This document shows, piece by piece, positions 24,885-32,938 of a DNA stretch of 64,000 nucleotides; the first letter of the stretch is position 1, and each line of letters begins with the position of its first letter. Under the pieces are notes generated by a model. It was not told where the DNA came from. It saw only the letters and a list, made by a program, of their open reading frames with translations, and ran no database searches. The DNA comes from Verrucomicrobiota bacterium. GTDB lineage: Bacteria > Verrucomicrobiota > Verrucomicrobiia > Limisphaerales > Fontisphaeraceae. The stretch spans positions 1-64,000 of the forward strand of contig JBAXGN010000012.1 in NCBI GenBank assembly GCA_037139415.1, read 5' to 3'. The translations under genes and the position numbers were made by a program.

Positions 24885-25931
24885 TTACCCATTTGCCAAC
24901 TTTCGCCATTGCGCGTTCTGACCGCGTCCGAGGCACTCGACCTTTGAACCGCGAAGGTTCTTCAAGACCTGACGGATCATGTCGAGGCTGACACCCGGAC
25001 ACGCGTGCTGAATGTCGCTGACGCGGAACGGACCGGATTGCGCCTCAATCGCAGCCTGAACCAGACCCGTCTTCGCGCCGCGTGGCGCTTTGACCTGCCC
25101 GGCGCGCTGCTCGAACTCGGCGTAGCCACGGCGGATGACGGCGAGCAGCAAGTTCATCCACGGCGTCAACTCGTGTTTGCCTTCATGCCAGCGATGGGAA
25201 CTGCGGTTGAGGACTTCGTAGTAATCCTCTTTGGACTGCTCGACGAGACGTTCGAGGCTGATGTAACGCCCGACTTCGTAGCCGTGCTGGTAAAGCGCCA
25301 GCAGCGTGAGCAGACGCGAGACGCGACCGTTGCCGTCGCGAAATGGGTGAATGCAGAGAAAGTCGAGAATCAGCGCGGTGATGGCAATGAGCGGCGGAAT
25401 GTTGTCCTGGTCCAGCGCGTGGCGATAGAGCAGGCAGAGTTCATCCACGGCGGCGGGCGTTTGCTTCGCCGAAACGCATTTGAAACGGATGACCGGCGCA
25501 GCGCCAGCCCGGAGTTCGACCACCTCGTTATCAATGCGTTTGAACTGTCCGGCGTCGCCGCTGGCAGACTGGCAAAGTGCGTGGAGGCGTTTAAGGGTTT
25601 CCGGGGTAATGGACATTCTCTCGTGCCGGGTGTGGATTTCGTTCAACGCCAGTCGGTAGCCCTGCACTTCCTGTTCCGAGCGGTCACGCGGCTTGGTGTT
25701 GCCCAGAACCAGCGGACGCAGGCGGTCGGCGGCAACCGTGACACCCTCGATGCGGTTGGAGGATTCGGTGCTTTGGATGAGCGCCATCTCGCGCAGTGCC
25801 TTCAACACTTGCGGCGACTGGCGGGTGTAAAGCTCCTGCCTACCCTTCGCCTCGGCGATGTCATTGAGCAGCCAGGCGGTGCTCATCGGCACGGCGAGGT
25901 CACGCAGACGATGGTTGCGAAAAGAGTTCAT
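24885..25931 (-). CDS. Fic family protein, class II architecture
   Basis: 348 residues. The Fic active site HPFRDGNGR is intact at 195-203, with catalytic His 195. An inhibitory helix motif SNRIEG (58-63) sits N-terminal to the Fic core, placing it in class II, in which a Glu blocks ATP binding until relieved. The C-terminal 60 residues look like a winged helix (FRVSDIQHACPGVSLDMIRQVLKNL). Fic proteins transfer AMP or related groups to target hydroxyls; the target here is unknown. The neighbouring HsdR remnant and RhuM-like gene suggest an accessory or defence locus. Confidence 0.93.
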   Translation of the reverse strand: MNSFRNHRLRDLAVPMSTAWLLNDIAEAKGRQELYTRQSPQVLKALREMALIQSTESSNRIEGVTVAADRLRPLVLGNTKPRDRSEQEVQGYRLALNEIHTRHERMSITPETLKRLHALCQSASGDAGQFKRIDNEVVELRAGAAPVIRFKCVSAKQTPAAVDELCLLYRHALDQDNIPPLIAITALILDFLCIHPFRDGNGRVSRLLTLLALYQHGYEVGRYISLERLVEQSKEDYYEVLNRSSHRWHEGKHELTPWMNLLLAVIRRGYAEFEQRAGQVKAPRGAKTGLVQAAIEAQSGPFRVSDIQHACPGVSLDMIRQVLKNLRGSKVECLGRGQNAQWRKLANG

Positions 25932-26121
25932 GGCTTCGGTTTAATTCGTTTGCCTATACCTCTCCCCTCTGGGGGACATCTGAGGGTGCGTTGCGCTTGT
26001 CCCCACCAAGGTTGACCGGCCTCGACAGCAGACGCGGCAGCAGAAGGTCTCGCGTCCGGAGGAAGAAATGGATTTGGTGTAGAACAGACATTTCAGGTTA
26101 TTTGGTTTAGTGTGGCGGCTT

Positions 26122-27177
26122 TCATCTCATTTCCTTCTTACCGCCCTTGTTCCGTTTGGGTGGCGGCGGGAGTTGTTTGATGGCTTTTTCAAATTCCCCG
26201 TCGGCCGCATCGGCCTGCTGGATGCGCTGGCGGTTGAATTTATCATATTCCGCCTCGGCCAGTTCCCTGGCCATCTCATGGGAGATTTTGCCAGCGTGGG
26301 TGAGTATATTACGGTCGTTGATGGTGAGGAAGCCGTGGAGCTTGGTGATCCAGTCCTTCATGTGCATGGGCACACGGCGCATGGCCTGGCCTTCGGCAAA
26401 GACAAGGTATTGCTCGACGAGGTTGTTCAGGGCGGCCAATTCCGGCTCATTGAGGTAGTTTTTGGCGATGACCACGTCTTCCTTGCGCACCTTCGCGCCG
26501 CGCCAGTTGGTCAGGCCCATGTTGGGCTTGGCGCTGTCGGCGCGGGTATGGATAATCTCCGCCGCTGTCTGGCCAGTGATGGCCCAGTGCATCTTGTTTT
26601 GCACCGTCTGGAAGAACGCAATGCTCTCTGGCTGGGTGGGATCGTAATCAATGCTGGTGGCGTAAATATCGGTAATCTTTTGGTAAAACCGCCGCTCGGA
26701 GGTGCGGATGTCCTGGATGCGCCGGAGCAGTTCGTCGAAGTAATCGAACGGCTGATTGGGATTTTTCAGGCGTTCGTCGTCGAGCACAAAGCCTTTGACA
26801 ATGAATTCTTTGAGCTTTTGCGTAGCCCAGATGCGAAAGCGGGTGGCCACCGCGCTTTTCACCCGGTACCCGACTGAGATAATGGCGTCGAGATTGTAGA
26901 ATTCCACCCGCCGCTGGACGTCCCGGCTCCCTTCCCGGCGAACTAACAAGAAATCCTTGTGAGTTGCGGCGAAATGCAATTCGCCCTCCGCATAGATGTT
27001 CTGCAGGTGCAGGCTGACGTTCTGCTGGGTGGTCTGGAAGAGATCGGCCATGTGGGCTTGGGTCAGCCACGCGGTCTCCCCTTCCAGCCGGACGTCAATT
27101 TTCACCTGTCCGTCTTCCGTGGCATAGACGAGGAACTGTCCCTTTGCCGGTGGGGTGGGTTGTTCCGAATTGCTCAT
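26122..27177 (-). CDS. RhuM-like protein
   Basis: 351 residues. The sequence follows the RhuM family: FLVYATEDGQVKIDVRLEGE, then TAWLTQAHMADLFQTTQQNVSLHLQNIY, a helix-turn-helix-like segment, then RRVEFYNLDAIISVGYRVKS and FRIWATQKLKEFIVKGFVLD. RhuM is named from a Salmonella pathogenicity island gene and is common in restriction and mobile islands across bacteria; its biochemical role is not established. The tail is Pro- and Lys-rich. About 190 bp separate it from the Fic gene. It appears intact. Confidence 0.9.
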   Translation of the reverse strand: MSNSEQPTPPAKGQFLVYATEDGQVKIDVRLEGETAWLTQAHMADLFQTTQQNVSLHLQNIYAEGELHFAATHKDFLLVRREGSRDVQRRVEFYNLDAIISVGYRVKSAVATRFRIWATQKLKEFIVKGFVLDDERLKNPNQPFDYFDELLRRIQDIRTSERRFYQKITDIYATSIDYDPTQPESIAFFQTVQNKMHWAITGQTAAEIIHTRADSAKPNMGLTNWRGAKVRKEDVVIAKNYLNEPELAALNNLVEQYLVFAEGQAMRRVPMHMKDWITKLHGFLTINDRNILTHAGKISHEMARELAEAEYDKFNRQRIQQADAADGEFEKAIKQLPPPPKRNKGGKKEMR

Positions 27178-27426
27178 CGGGTGACCTTTTCAGATGGGGC
27201 GATCCATTGCATGAGTAATATTATTCCCTTTCGGGCGGTGTGATCTTCCGGACAATCCCACTGCCGATGCCTTAACCGTTAACCAATATATTTGCATACC
27301 ATTTCACCCTCCAGCCACCAACCAACGAACGATCTGCGCTGGGTGGGTTTACTTGCCAGTGACTTTAGCGATTGGTGTCGAAATGGGAAGGATAAAGTGT
27401 TGTCAGGCTTCATTTGAGCAACTGAA

Positions 27427-27894
27427 TCATCTGAGTTTGAGTTGTTTTTCAATGGCGGCGAGGGTTGCCGGAGGGATGCCCAGGTTGTGGTTGGGTGGAT
27501 GGCCGGAGGGATTGAAGGCACGACGGCCCGCTTTGGCGCGCTCGATTTCGAGGGTCTGAAGTTTGACATGCCAGGCAACGAGCAGAGCGATCTGTTCCGG
27601 GCTGAGCGCGGGACGGGCGACCAATTCAAAGAGATGCAATTTGAGGAGTTTCACGAACACGGCGTCAAAAGCGGGAGGTAACGGTTTTCCGGCGAGGGTC
27701 TCGACGGTGGCAGCGAGGTGGTCCAAACGCATTGCGAGATACCGGGTGATTTCATCGGCCAGGCATTGGGAAAAGAAAGGGAGTTCGAGTTCCAAGCCGA
27801 ACTGTTGGCGGGCGTTTTCCTGGATAGCCGGCCAGCTCAGGTCGGCCAGGAGCCAGGTGATGAGTTGTTGACGAATTTGGGGTGAGAGTTGCAT
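27427..27894 (-). CDS. Unknown helical protein, last gene of a three-gene module
   Basis: 155 residues from ATG 27894 (MQLSPQIRQQLITWLLADLS). The frame is open further upstream through the iteron-like repeats, but those codons look non-coding. It is probably all helical with no membrane segment, and the C-terminus ends PATLAAIEKQLKLR. I do not recognise a family. An 89-bp copy of its 3' end lies at 24598-24686 next to an HsdR remnant, so this module has recombined locally or is mobile. It probably forms a unit with the small frame at 28077 and the HTH gene at 28314. Confidence 0.6.
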   Translation of the reverse strand: MQLSPQIRQQLITWLLADLSWPAIQENARQQFGLELELPFFSQCLADEITRYLAMRLDHLAATVETLAGKPLPPAFDAVFVKLLKLHLFELVARPALSPEQIALLVAWHVKLQTLEIERAKAGRRAFNPSGHPPNHNLGIPPATLAAIEKQLKLR

Positions 27895-27961
27895 GGCGCA
27901 AACACGGTGATTTGGCATCAAGATGGAATCGGCGATGGCACAAAAATCAAAACCAATTTTT

Positions 27962-28077
27962 ATCAAAACCAGTACAAAAGTAGTACGGGGTGAAATTTTT
28001 GGAAAAGGCGGGGCGTATTCATTGGCATCGTTGATCGGGATCAAAACCAGTACAAAACCAGTACGCCCCGCAATTTT
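27962..28077. repeat. Pair of about 38-bp direct repeats (iteron-like)
   Basis: ATCAAAACCAGTACAAAA occurs at 27962-27979 and again at 28040-28057, each followed by a related ..AGTACG..... AATTTT segment (to 27999 and 28077). The start-to-start distance is 78 bp. In the second copy, AAAACCAGTAC is itself doubled in tandem. The pair lies between the two frames of the unknown module, upstream of the ATG at 27894. Confidence 0.7.
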
Positions 28078-28289
28078 CATGGGCCAGTTGGGGTGCCGAG
28101 CAGGCGGGCGGCAACCTGCATGGGGTCATCGTGGGGAATCAGCAGGCGGAGTATGGCGCGCTGCCGGGCGAGCGGATCGGGCGACCGCAGGGAGGAAGGC
28201 GATGAGGGTGTGCCCCGAGCGGGCCGGGAGAGGCCGCTACGCACAAGGGTGCGGGAGGCACACCGGACAAGGTTACGGAGGCGATACAT
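28077..28289 (-). CDS. Possible small protein of the unknown module
   Basis: 70 residues. The C-terminal half (DPLARQRAILRLLIPHDDPM, then QVAARLLGT) looks like a genuine amphipathic helical segment, while the first 30 residues are Arg- and Ser-rich and could be spurious. It lies 24 bp after the HTH gene on the same strand, and its 3' end touches the second direct repeat. No family recognised. Confidence 0.35.
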   Translation of the reverse strand: MYRLRNLVRCASRTLVRSGLSRPARGTPSSPSSLRSPDPLARQRAILRLLIPHDDPMQVAARLLGTPTGP

Positions 28290-28313
28290 AATCCTGGAGG
28301 TGGATGAACGGGT

Positions 28314-28724
28314 TCAAGGAGTCCAATCCAGCGCTTTGTCCTGGAGTTCCCCGGGGGGAATCTCCGTGACAGGCGTGGAAAATTGCGAGAGGGAAGTTTC
28401 GCGTTTGATTTCGGCGCGGAGAGCGGCTTCGAGGGTGAAGAGCCGCTGGGTGGAAAGTTCGCTGAGGTCGCGTTTTTCGAGTTCGGCTTGAACACCACGC
28501 AAGCGGGCGGCCAGGGTTTCCCAGCGGGCCTCGGCGGCGGCAAAACATTTTTCCTGGAAAGCCTCGGCTTCGATGGTCTTGAGGTTTTGAATCTGGAAGT
28601 GGAGTTTGCGGCTCCAGACGACGAGGGTATTTTTATCCACGTTGAGTTCGGCGGCGATGCGGGCAAAGCTCCAGCCTTTGGCGCGGAGTTCGACGAACCG
28701 GTATTGAGTTTCCTGATCTTTCAT
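28314..28724 (-). CDS. Helix-turn-helix protein, phage/mobile-element type
   Basis: 136 residues. The N-terminus has a clear helix-turn-helix (FVELRAKGWSFARIAAELNV, then DKNTLVVWSRK), similar to homeodomain-like domains in terminase small subunits and transposition accessory proteins. The middle is coiled-coil-like (ETLAARLRGVQAELEKRDLS) and the tail acidic. It is the first gene of the module running down to 27427. Function unknown; binding to the iteron-like repeats at 27962-28077 is a natural hypothesis. Confidence 0.65.
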   Translation of the reverse strand: MKDQETQYRFVELRAKGWSFARIAAELNVDKNTLVVWSRKLHFQIQNLKTIEAEAFQEKCFAAAEARWETLAARLRGVQAELEKRDLSELSTQRLFTLEAALRAEIKRETSLSQFSTPVTEIPPGELQDKALDWTP

Positions 28725-29193
28725 AGTTATTCAATGGCTAACGATTATCGGTTAATGTTTCATGGCGGTTCACAACCAACCATGGTGCGGAGCCGAACCA
28801 CACGGTCCGGCCAACCGTCACGAGGGAGAGGATAACCGGTGTTTTGGAAAGGTGGTTCCCTCCGGGAGGAGAATTATTCAAATGCGGAATGCGGAACAAT
28901 GGCAAAAACAACGGGAACCGACAGGCAAAGAGGATCGTGACAAGACAGGATTTACAAAATGGAAAAACACTGATTTTTCAGAAAAATGAAGGGGGCGAAA
29001 AAATTACGAAGAGAGCACAGGGAATGAGACCAATGAAGAGACTGAAACTATTTTGGGAGCCCGCGCCATTCCATCACCTGCCTGGAAAACCCAAAGGAAT
29101 TAAAACCACAGTGAATATTCGGGCTTGCCGGTAGCGAGAATTACTATCCGACAAGCCCGTGCAAAATGGCCACCGTGAATCAGCGGCACCGGA
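28725..29193. other. Non-coding gap with a small hairpin and a REP fragment
   Basis: No convincing gene in 469 bp. It holds an AATGCGGAATGCGGAAC fragment (28881-28897) related to the dispersed repeat at 32-178. A hairpin with 8-bp arms CGGGCTTG (29120-29127) and CAAGCCCG (29152-29159) lies just beyond the icd stop. No T-run follows the hairpin in the icd direction, so it is at best a weak terminator. Confidence 0.5.
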
Positions 29194-30546
29194 TTACATG
29201 TGGGCAATGATGTTATCGCCGAATTGGGAGCACTTGATTTCGGAAGCGCCTTGCATCTGGCGGGCGAAATCATAGGTCACCTTTTTGCTGACAATCGCGC
29301 CATTGAGGCCCTTGAGAATCAAGTCGGCGGCTTCGTTCCAGCCCAGGTGGCGGAACATCATTTCGCCGGAGAGAATCACCGAACCGGGATTGACGAGGTC
29401 TTTGTTGGCGTACTTGGGAGCGGTGCCGTGCGTGGCTTCAAAGATGGCGTGGCCGGTGACGTAATTAATATTGCCGCCAGGGGCGATGCCAATGCCACCC
29501 ACCTGGGCCGCCAAGGCGTCACTGAGGTAATCACCATTGAGGTTCAGCGTGGCAATCACATCGAAATCATCGGGACGGGTGAGGACCTGCTGCAAGGTGA
29601 TGTCTGCGATGGCGTCCTTGACCAACAGCCGGCCCGAGGCCAACGCCTGCTTTTGCTCTTCGTTGGCGGCGGCTTCACCCTTTTCCTTTTTGGTAATGTC
29701 ATACTGAGCCCAGGTATAAACCCGGTTGCCAAAGAGTTTTTCCGCGGCGGCATACCCCCAATCACGGAAGGCCCCTTCCGTGTATTTCATGATGTTGCCT
29801 TTGTGAACAAAGGTCACACTGCGGCGTTTTTCGCGCAGGGCATATTCGATGGCGGCTTTGACGAGGCGCACGGTGCCCAACTGGGAAACGGCCTTGATGC
29901 CAATGCCGACGCACACTTTGGCATCTCCGCCCGCACCTTCCAGCTTGATGTATTCCTCCGCCTTGGCGGCGGTGCCGAAACGAATCTTGTTGAAATCCTT
30001 CGGAAATTCCTTGGCGATGAAGTCCAGCATCTTCTGGGCTTCCGGCGAACCGCCGACGAATTCAATGCCGGCATAAATATCCTCGGTGTTTTCGCGGAAG
30101 ATGACCATGTTGACCTTCTCCGGATGTTTCACCGGGCTGGGCACGCCGGAAAAATACTGCACGGGGCGCAAACAGACGTAGAGATCGAGCATTTGCCGCA
30201 GCGCGACATTCAGCGAGCGGATGCCGCCGCCCACCGGGGTGGTCAGCGGACCCTTGATCCCGACGAGGTATTCCCGGAACGCCGCAACGGTGTCATCGGG
30301 AAGCCAGTTGTTAAAGCGTTTAAAGGATTCCTCGCCGGCAAAGACTTCAAACCAAGCGATCTTGCGTTTGCCGCCATAGGCCTTTTCCACGGCGGCGTCG
30401 AACACGCGCACGCTGGCCGCCCAAATATCGGCCCCCGTGCCGTCACCGCGAATGAACGGAATGACGGGTTGATCGGGCACGTTGAGTTGTCCGTTAATGA
30501 TACTGATTTTTCCACCCGCAGGCGGAGTAATGTCTTTGTATGCCAT
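29194..30546 (-). CDS. icd: NADP-dependent isocitrate dehydrogenase
   Basis: 450 residues. The dimeric bacterial type is recognised from [32 protein letters not shown] with the substrate/regulatory Ser, [14 protein letters not shown], and the NADP-side [20 protein letters not shown]. The enzyme oxidatively decarboxylates isocitrate to 2-oxoglutarate in the TCA cycle. It is the last gene of the long minus-strand run, 40 bp after dxs. A somewhat longer than usual chain (E. coli 416) is not unusual in this phylum. The Ser of RSLN suggests possible phospho-control, but no kinase/phosphatase gene is nearby. Confidence 0.96.
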   Translation of the reverse strand: MAYKDITPPAGGKISIINGQLNVPDQPVIPFIRGDGTGADIWAASVRVFDAAVEKAYGGKRKIAWFEVFAGEESFKRFNNWLPDDTVAAFREYLVGIKGPLTTPVGGGIRSLNVALRQMLDLYVCLRPVQYFSGVPSPVKHPEKVNMVIFRENTEDIYAGIEFVGGSPEAQKMLDFIAKEFPKDFNKIRFGTAAKAEEYIKLEGAGGDAKVCVGIGIKAVSQLGTVRLVKAAIEYALREKRRSVTFVHKGNIMKYTEGAFRDWGYAAAEKLFGNRVYTWAQYDITKKEKGEAAANEEQKQALASGRLLVKDAIADITLQQVLTRPDDFDVIATLNLNGDYLSDALAAQVGGIGIAPGGNINYVTGHAIFEATHGTAPKYANKDLVNPGSVILSGEMMFRHLGWNEAADLILKGLNGAIVSKKVTYDFARQMQGASEIKCSQFGDNIIAHM

Positions 30547-30586
30547 AAAGTCAAATTAAGTTCGCGGTAAGGTGTACTACTAATGC

Positions 30587-32575
30587 TCAAACTGCAACAG
30601 TTATTCGCGTTTTATGATTTTGGGCCAGGGCTTCCTTGACCCGGGCCACGGTTTGGAGCGCGGTCAGGCCGTATTTCTCGCGCAGGTACTCCACCGTGCT
30701 GGCATGTTCCACAAAAACATCCGGCCAACCAATGCGCACCACAGGCGTCGGGACGCCTTTCTCCGAGAGTGCCTCCAGCACCGCGCTGCCGTACCCACCC
30801 ACGATGGTGTGATCCTCCAAGGTGACGACCACCTCGGCGGCACGGCCAAAGAACTCGGTGATCCCGGCATCGAGCGGCTTGGTGAAACGGGGATTGATGA
30901 TGGCACAGTCATACCCCTCCCGAGCCAGTAGTTGAGCCGCCTGCCGCGCCATGCTCAAGAGGTTCCCCAAACCAAACAAGGCGACCTTGCGCCCGCCGTT
31001 GTTGGCATAGTTTTGAATGACTTCCGCCTTGCCGATCTCCAACAATTTCGGCTGATTTTTGATTGGGACTCCCTCGCCCGCCCCGCGCGGATAGCGGATA
31101 AAGGTGGGGTGCTTCTCGTGGGAGGCGGTGAACAGCATATCGGCGAATTCATCCTCATCCTTCGGCGCCATGGCGATGACATTGGGCAGACAGCGCAAAT
31201 ACGCAATATCAAACAGCCCGTGATGGGTTGGGCCATCGTTGCAAGAGAGCCCGGCGCGGTCCATGCAAAAGGTGACCGGCAAATCCTGGAGGCAGACATC
31301 GTGATGAATGCAATCAAAGGCGCGCTGCAAGAAGGTGGAATAAATGGCGACAAAGGGATGAAAACCCATGGTGGCCATGCCCGCCGCAAAAATCACGGCG
31401 TGCTCTTCGGCGATGCCGACATCGTAATACCGATCGGGCATGACCTTTTCGAGCATCTTGAGCCCGGTGCCGCTGGGCATGGCCGCCGTGATGCCCACCA
31501 GGGTGTTATCCTTCTGGCACATTTTGACGAGCGACTGCCCGAACACCTCGTGATAATTGAGTGGGCCGCCCGTCTTGCCGCCCACCGCATTGCCGGTGGC
31601 GACATCGTACGGGCCCGTGCCGTGAAATTTTTCCGGGAACTTGATGGCCGCTTCGTATCCCCTGCCCTTTTGGGTCAGGACATGCAACACAATCGGGTGA
31701 TCACACGTCTTGGCAAACTCCAGGGTGCTGATCAACAACGGCAGATTATGCCCGTCAATCGGGCCCAGGTACCGGATACCCAGCTCTTCAAAAATCAGGC
31801 TGCTGCCGAAACCGCCGCGACCATCCGAATCGGCGATCAATAAACTCGTATTCTTATCCAACGTCACCCCGCTCACCACGCCCTTCAAGGCTTCCTCGGC
31901 CTTTTGGCCGATCTTCAGGGCGATTTGCCCTTTGGGCAACCGCTTGACCCAAGCCGCAAAGTCACGCTGCAACTGGTTGTAGCGCGGATGCGTGATCAAG
32001 GTGTTCAAGTAGCCGGCGATGGCACCGACATTCTTGGCAATGCTCCATTCATTATCATTGAGAATGCCGATGAAGCGCTTGGTGGTGTGGGCGATGTTGT
32101 TCAACGCCTCATAGGAGACGCCGTTGGTCAACGCCGCGTCGCCAAACACGCAGACCACATGCTCGTCACTGCCGCGTTTATCCCGCGCCGCGCACATGCC
32201 CAACCCCGCAGAGAGCGCGGTGCCGGCATGACCCGCACCGTAACAATCGTGTTCACTCTCCGCCCGGCTGGCAAACCCGCACAGCCCATTGGTGGTGCGA
32301 ATGGTGTCAAACCGGTCGCGGCGGCCGGTGAGCAATTTATGGACATAGACCTGGTGGCTGACATCCCAGAGAAACTTATCCTTGGGTGTGGAAAAGACGG
32401 TATGCATGGCCACGGTCAACTCGACCACGCCCAGGTTGGGTCCCAAATGGCCGCCATGCTTGGCCAGGCCGTTGATTAATTCCTGCCGAATTTCATCGGC
32501 CAGTTGCAGCCGTTGTTCCGGCGTCAACTTTTTCACGTGGGCAGGGCTGTTCACCATTTCAAGATAACGGCTCAT
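30587..32575 (-). CDS. dxs: 1-deoxy-D-xylulose-5-phosphate synthase
   Basis: 662 residues, close to family length. Thiamine diphosphate motif: VFGDAALTNGVSYEALNNIA and IGILNDNEWSI. Other family segments are GHLGPNLGVVELTVAMH, the catalytic His region DVSHQVYVHKLLTGR, PIDGHNLPLLI and GIAEEHAVIFAAGMA. It makes DXP from pyruvate and glyceraldehyde-3-phosphate, the first step of the MEP isoprenoid pathway. The second residue of the metal motif is GDA rather than the commoner GDG, which is tolerated in some subfamilies. It is preceded by xseB, a frequent pairing. Confidence 0.95.
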   Translation of the reverse strand: MSRYLEMVNSPAHVKKLTPEQRLQLADEIRQELINGLAKHGGHLGPNLGVVELTVAMHTVFSTPKDKFLWDVSHQVYVHKLLTGRRDRFDTIRTTNGLCGFASRAESEHDCYGAGHAGTALSAGLGMCAARDKRGSDEHVVCVFGDAALTNGVSYEALNNIAHTTKRFIGILNDNEWSIAKNVGAIAGYLNTLITHPRYNQLQRDFAAWVKRLPKGQIALKIGQKAEEALKGVVSGVTLDKNTSLLIADSDGRGGFGSSLIFEELGIRYLGPIDGHNLPLLISTLEFAKTCDHPIVLHVLTQKGRGYEAAIKFPEKFHGTGPYDVATGNAVGGKTGGPLNYHEVFGQSLVKMCQKDNTLVGITAAMPSGTGLKMLEKVMPDRYYDVGIAEEHAVIFAAGMATMGFHPFVAIYSTFLQRAFDCIHHDVCLQDLPVTFCMDRAGLSCNDGPTHHGLFDIAYLRCLPNVIAMAPKDEDEFADMLFTASHEKHPTFIRYPRGAGEGVPIKNQPKLLEIGKAEVIQNYANNGGRKVALFGLGNLLSMARQAAQLLAREGYDCAIINPRFTKPLDAGITEFFGRAAEVVVTLEDHTIVGGYGSAVLEALSEKGVPTPVVRIGWPDVFVEHASTVEYLREKYGLTALQTVARVKEALAQNHKTRITVAV

Positions 32576-32599
32576 AGGTTGACAAACGAGTTATTCAAC

Positions 32600-32884
32600 T
32601 CAGTCCCCCGAGGGGTTTTCCGCCAGCACGACCGGCTTGAGCTGCAATTCTCCGGCGGCATTCTGCTCCAGTTGTTTGATTTTCAACTCCGCGTCGGCCA
32701 GCGTGCGCTGGCACGATTGCGCCAGGCGCACCCCTTCCTCGTAGCGGGCGACCAAACTCTCCAACGGCAAATCTTCCGCTTCCATCGCCTCAACGATGGT
32801 CTCCAGACGCCGCAGCGCCTCTTCATACGGAAGTTGATCCGGAGCCAACTTCGCGGTGTCGTTGTTTTTAGCAGGTTTCGACAT
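32600..32884 (-). CDS. xseB: Exodeoxyribonuclease VII small subunit
   Basis: 94 residues. Typical XseB sequence: LPYEEALRRLETIVEAMEAE followed by DLPLESLVARYEEGVRLAQS, a two-helix protein that binds the large subunit XseA. Together they degrade single-stranded DNA. xseA is not in the window. It lies 24 bp upstream of dxs, as in many bacteria, and 54 bp after the FAD oxidoreductase. Confidence 0.93.
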   Translation of the reverse strand: MSKPAKNNDTAKLAPDQLPYEEALRRLETIVEAMEAEDLPLESLVARYEEGVRLAQSCQRTLADAELKIKQLEQNAAGELQLKPVVLAENPSGD

Positions 32885-32938
32885 TTGCAGAAGACTAATG
32901 GAAGTTGCCCGGAACGTCCAGTCAGGTTTTTTTGAGGG

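Noticed and set aside
27895-28080. N-terminal extension of the unknown protein through the direct repeats
   Set aside because: It would encode a duplicated FVLVLI motif that simply reflects the DNA repeats; the ATG at 27894 starts a sensible protein.
29120-29159. Hairpin as intrinsic terminator of icd
   Set aside because: Stem is reasonable but there is no T-run on the minus strand after it. Kept only as a note in the gap entry.
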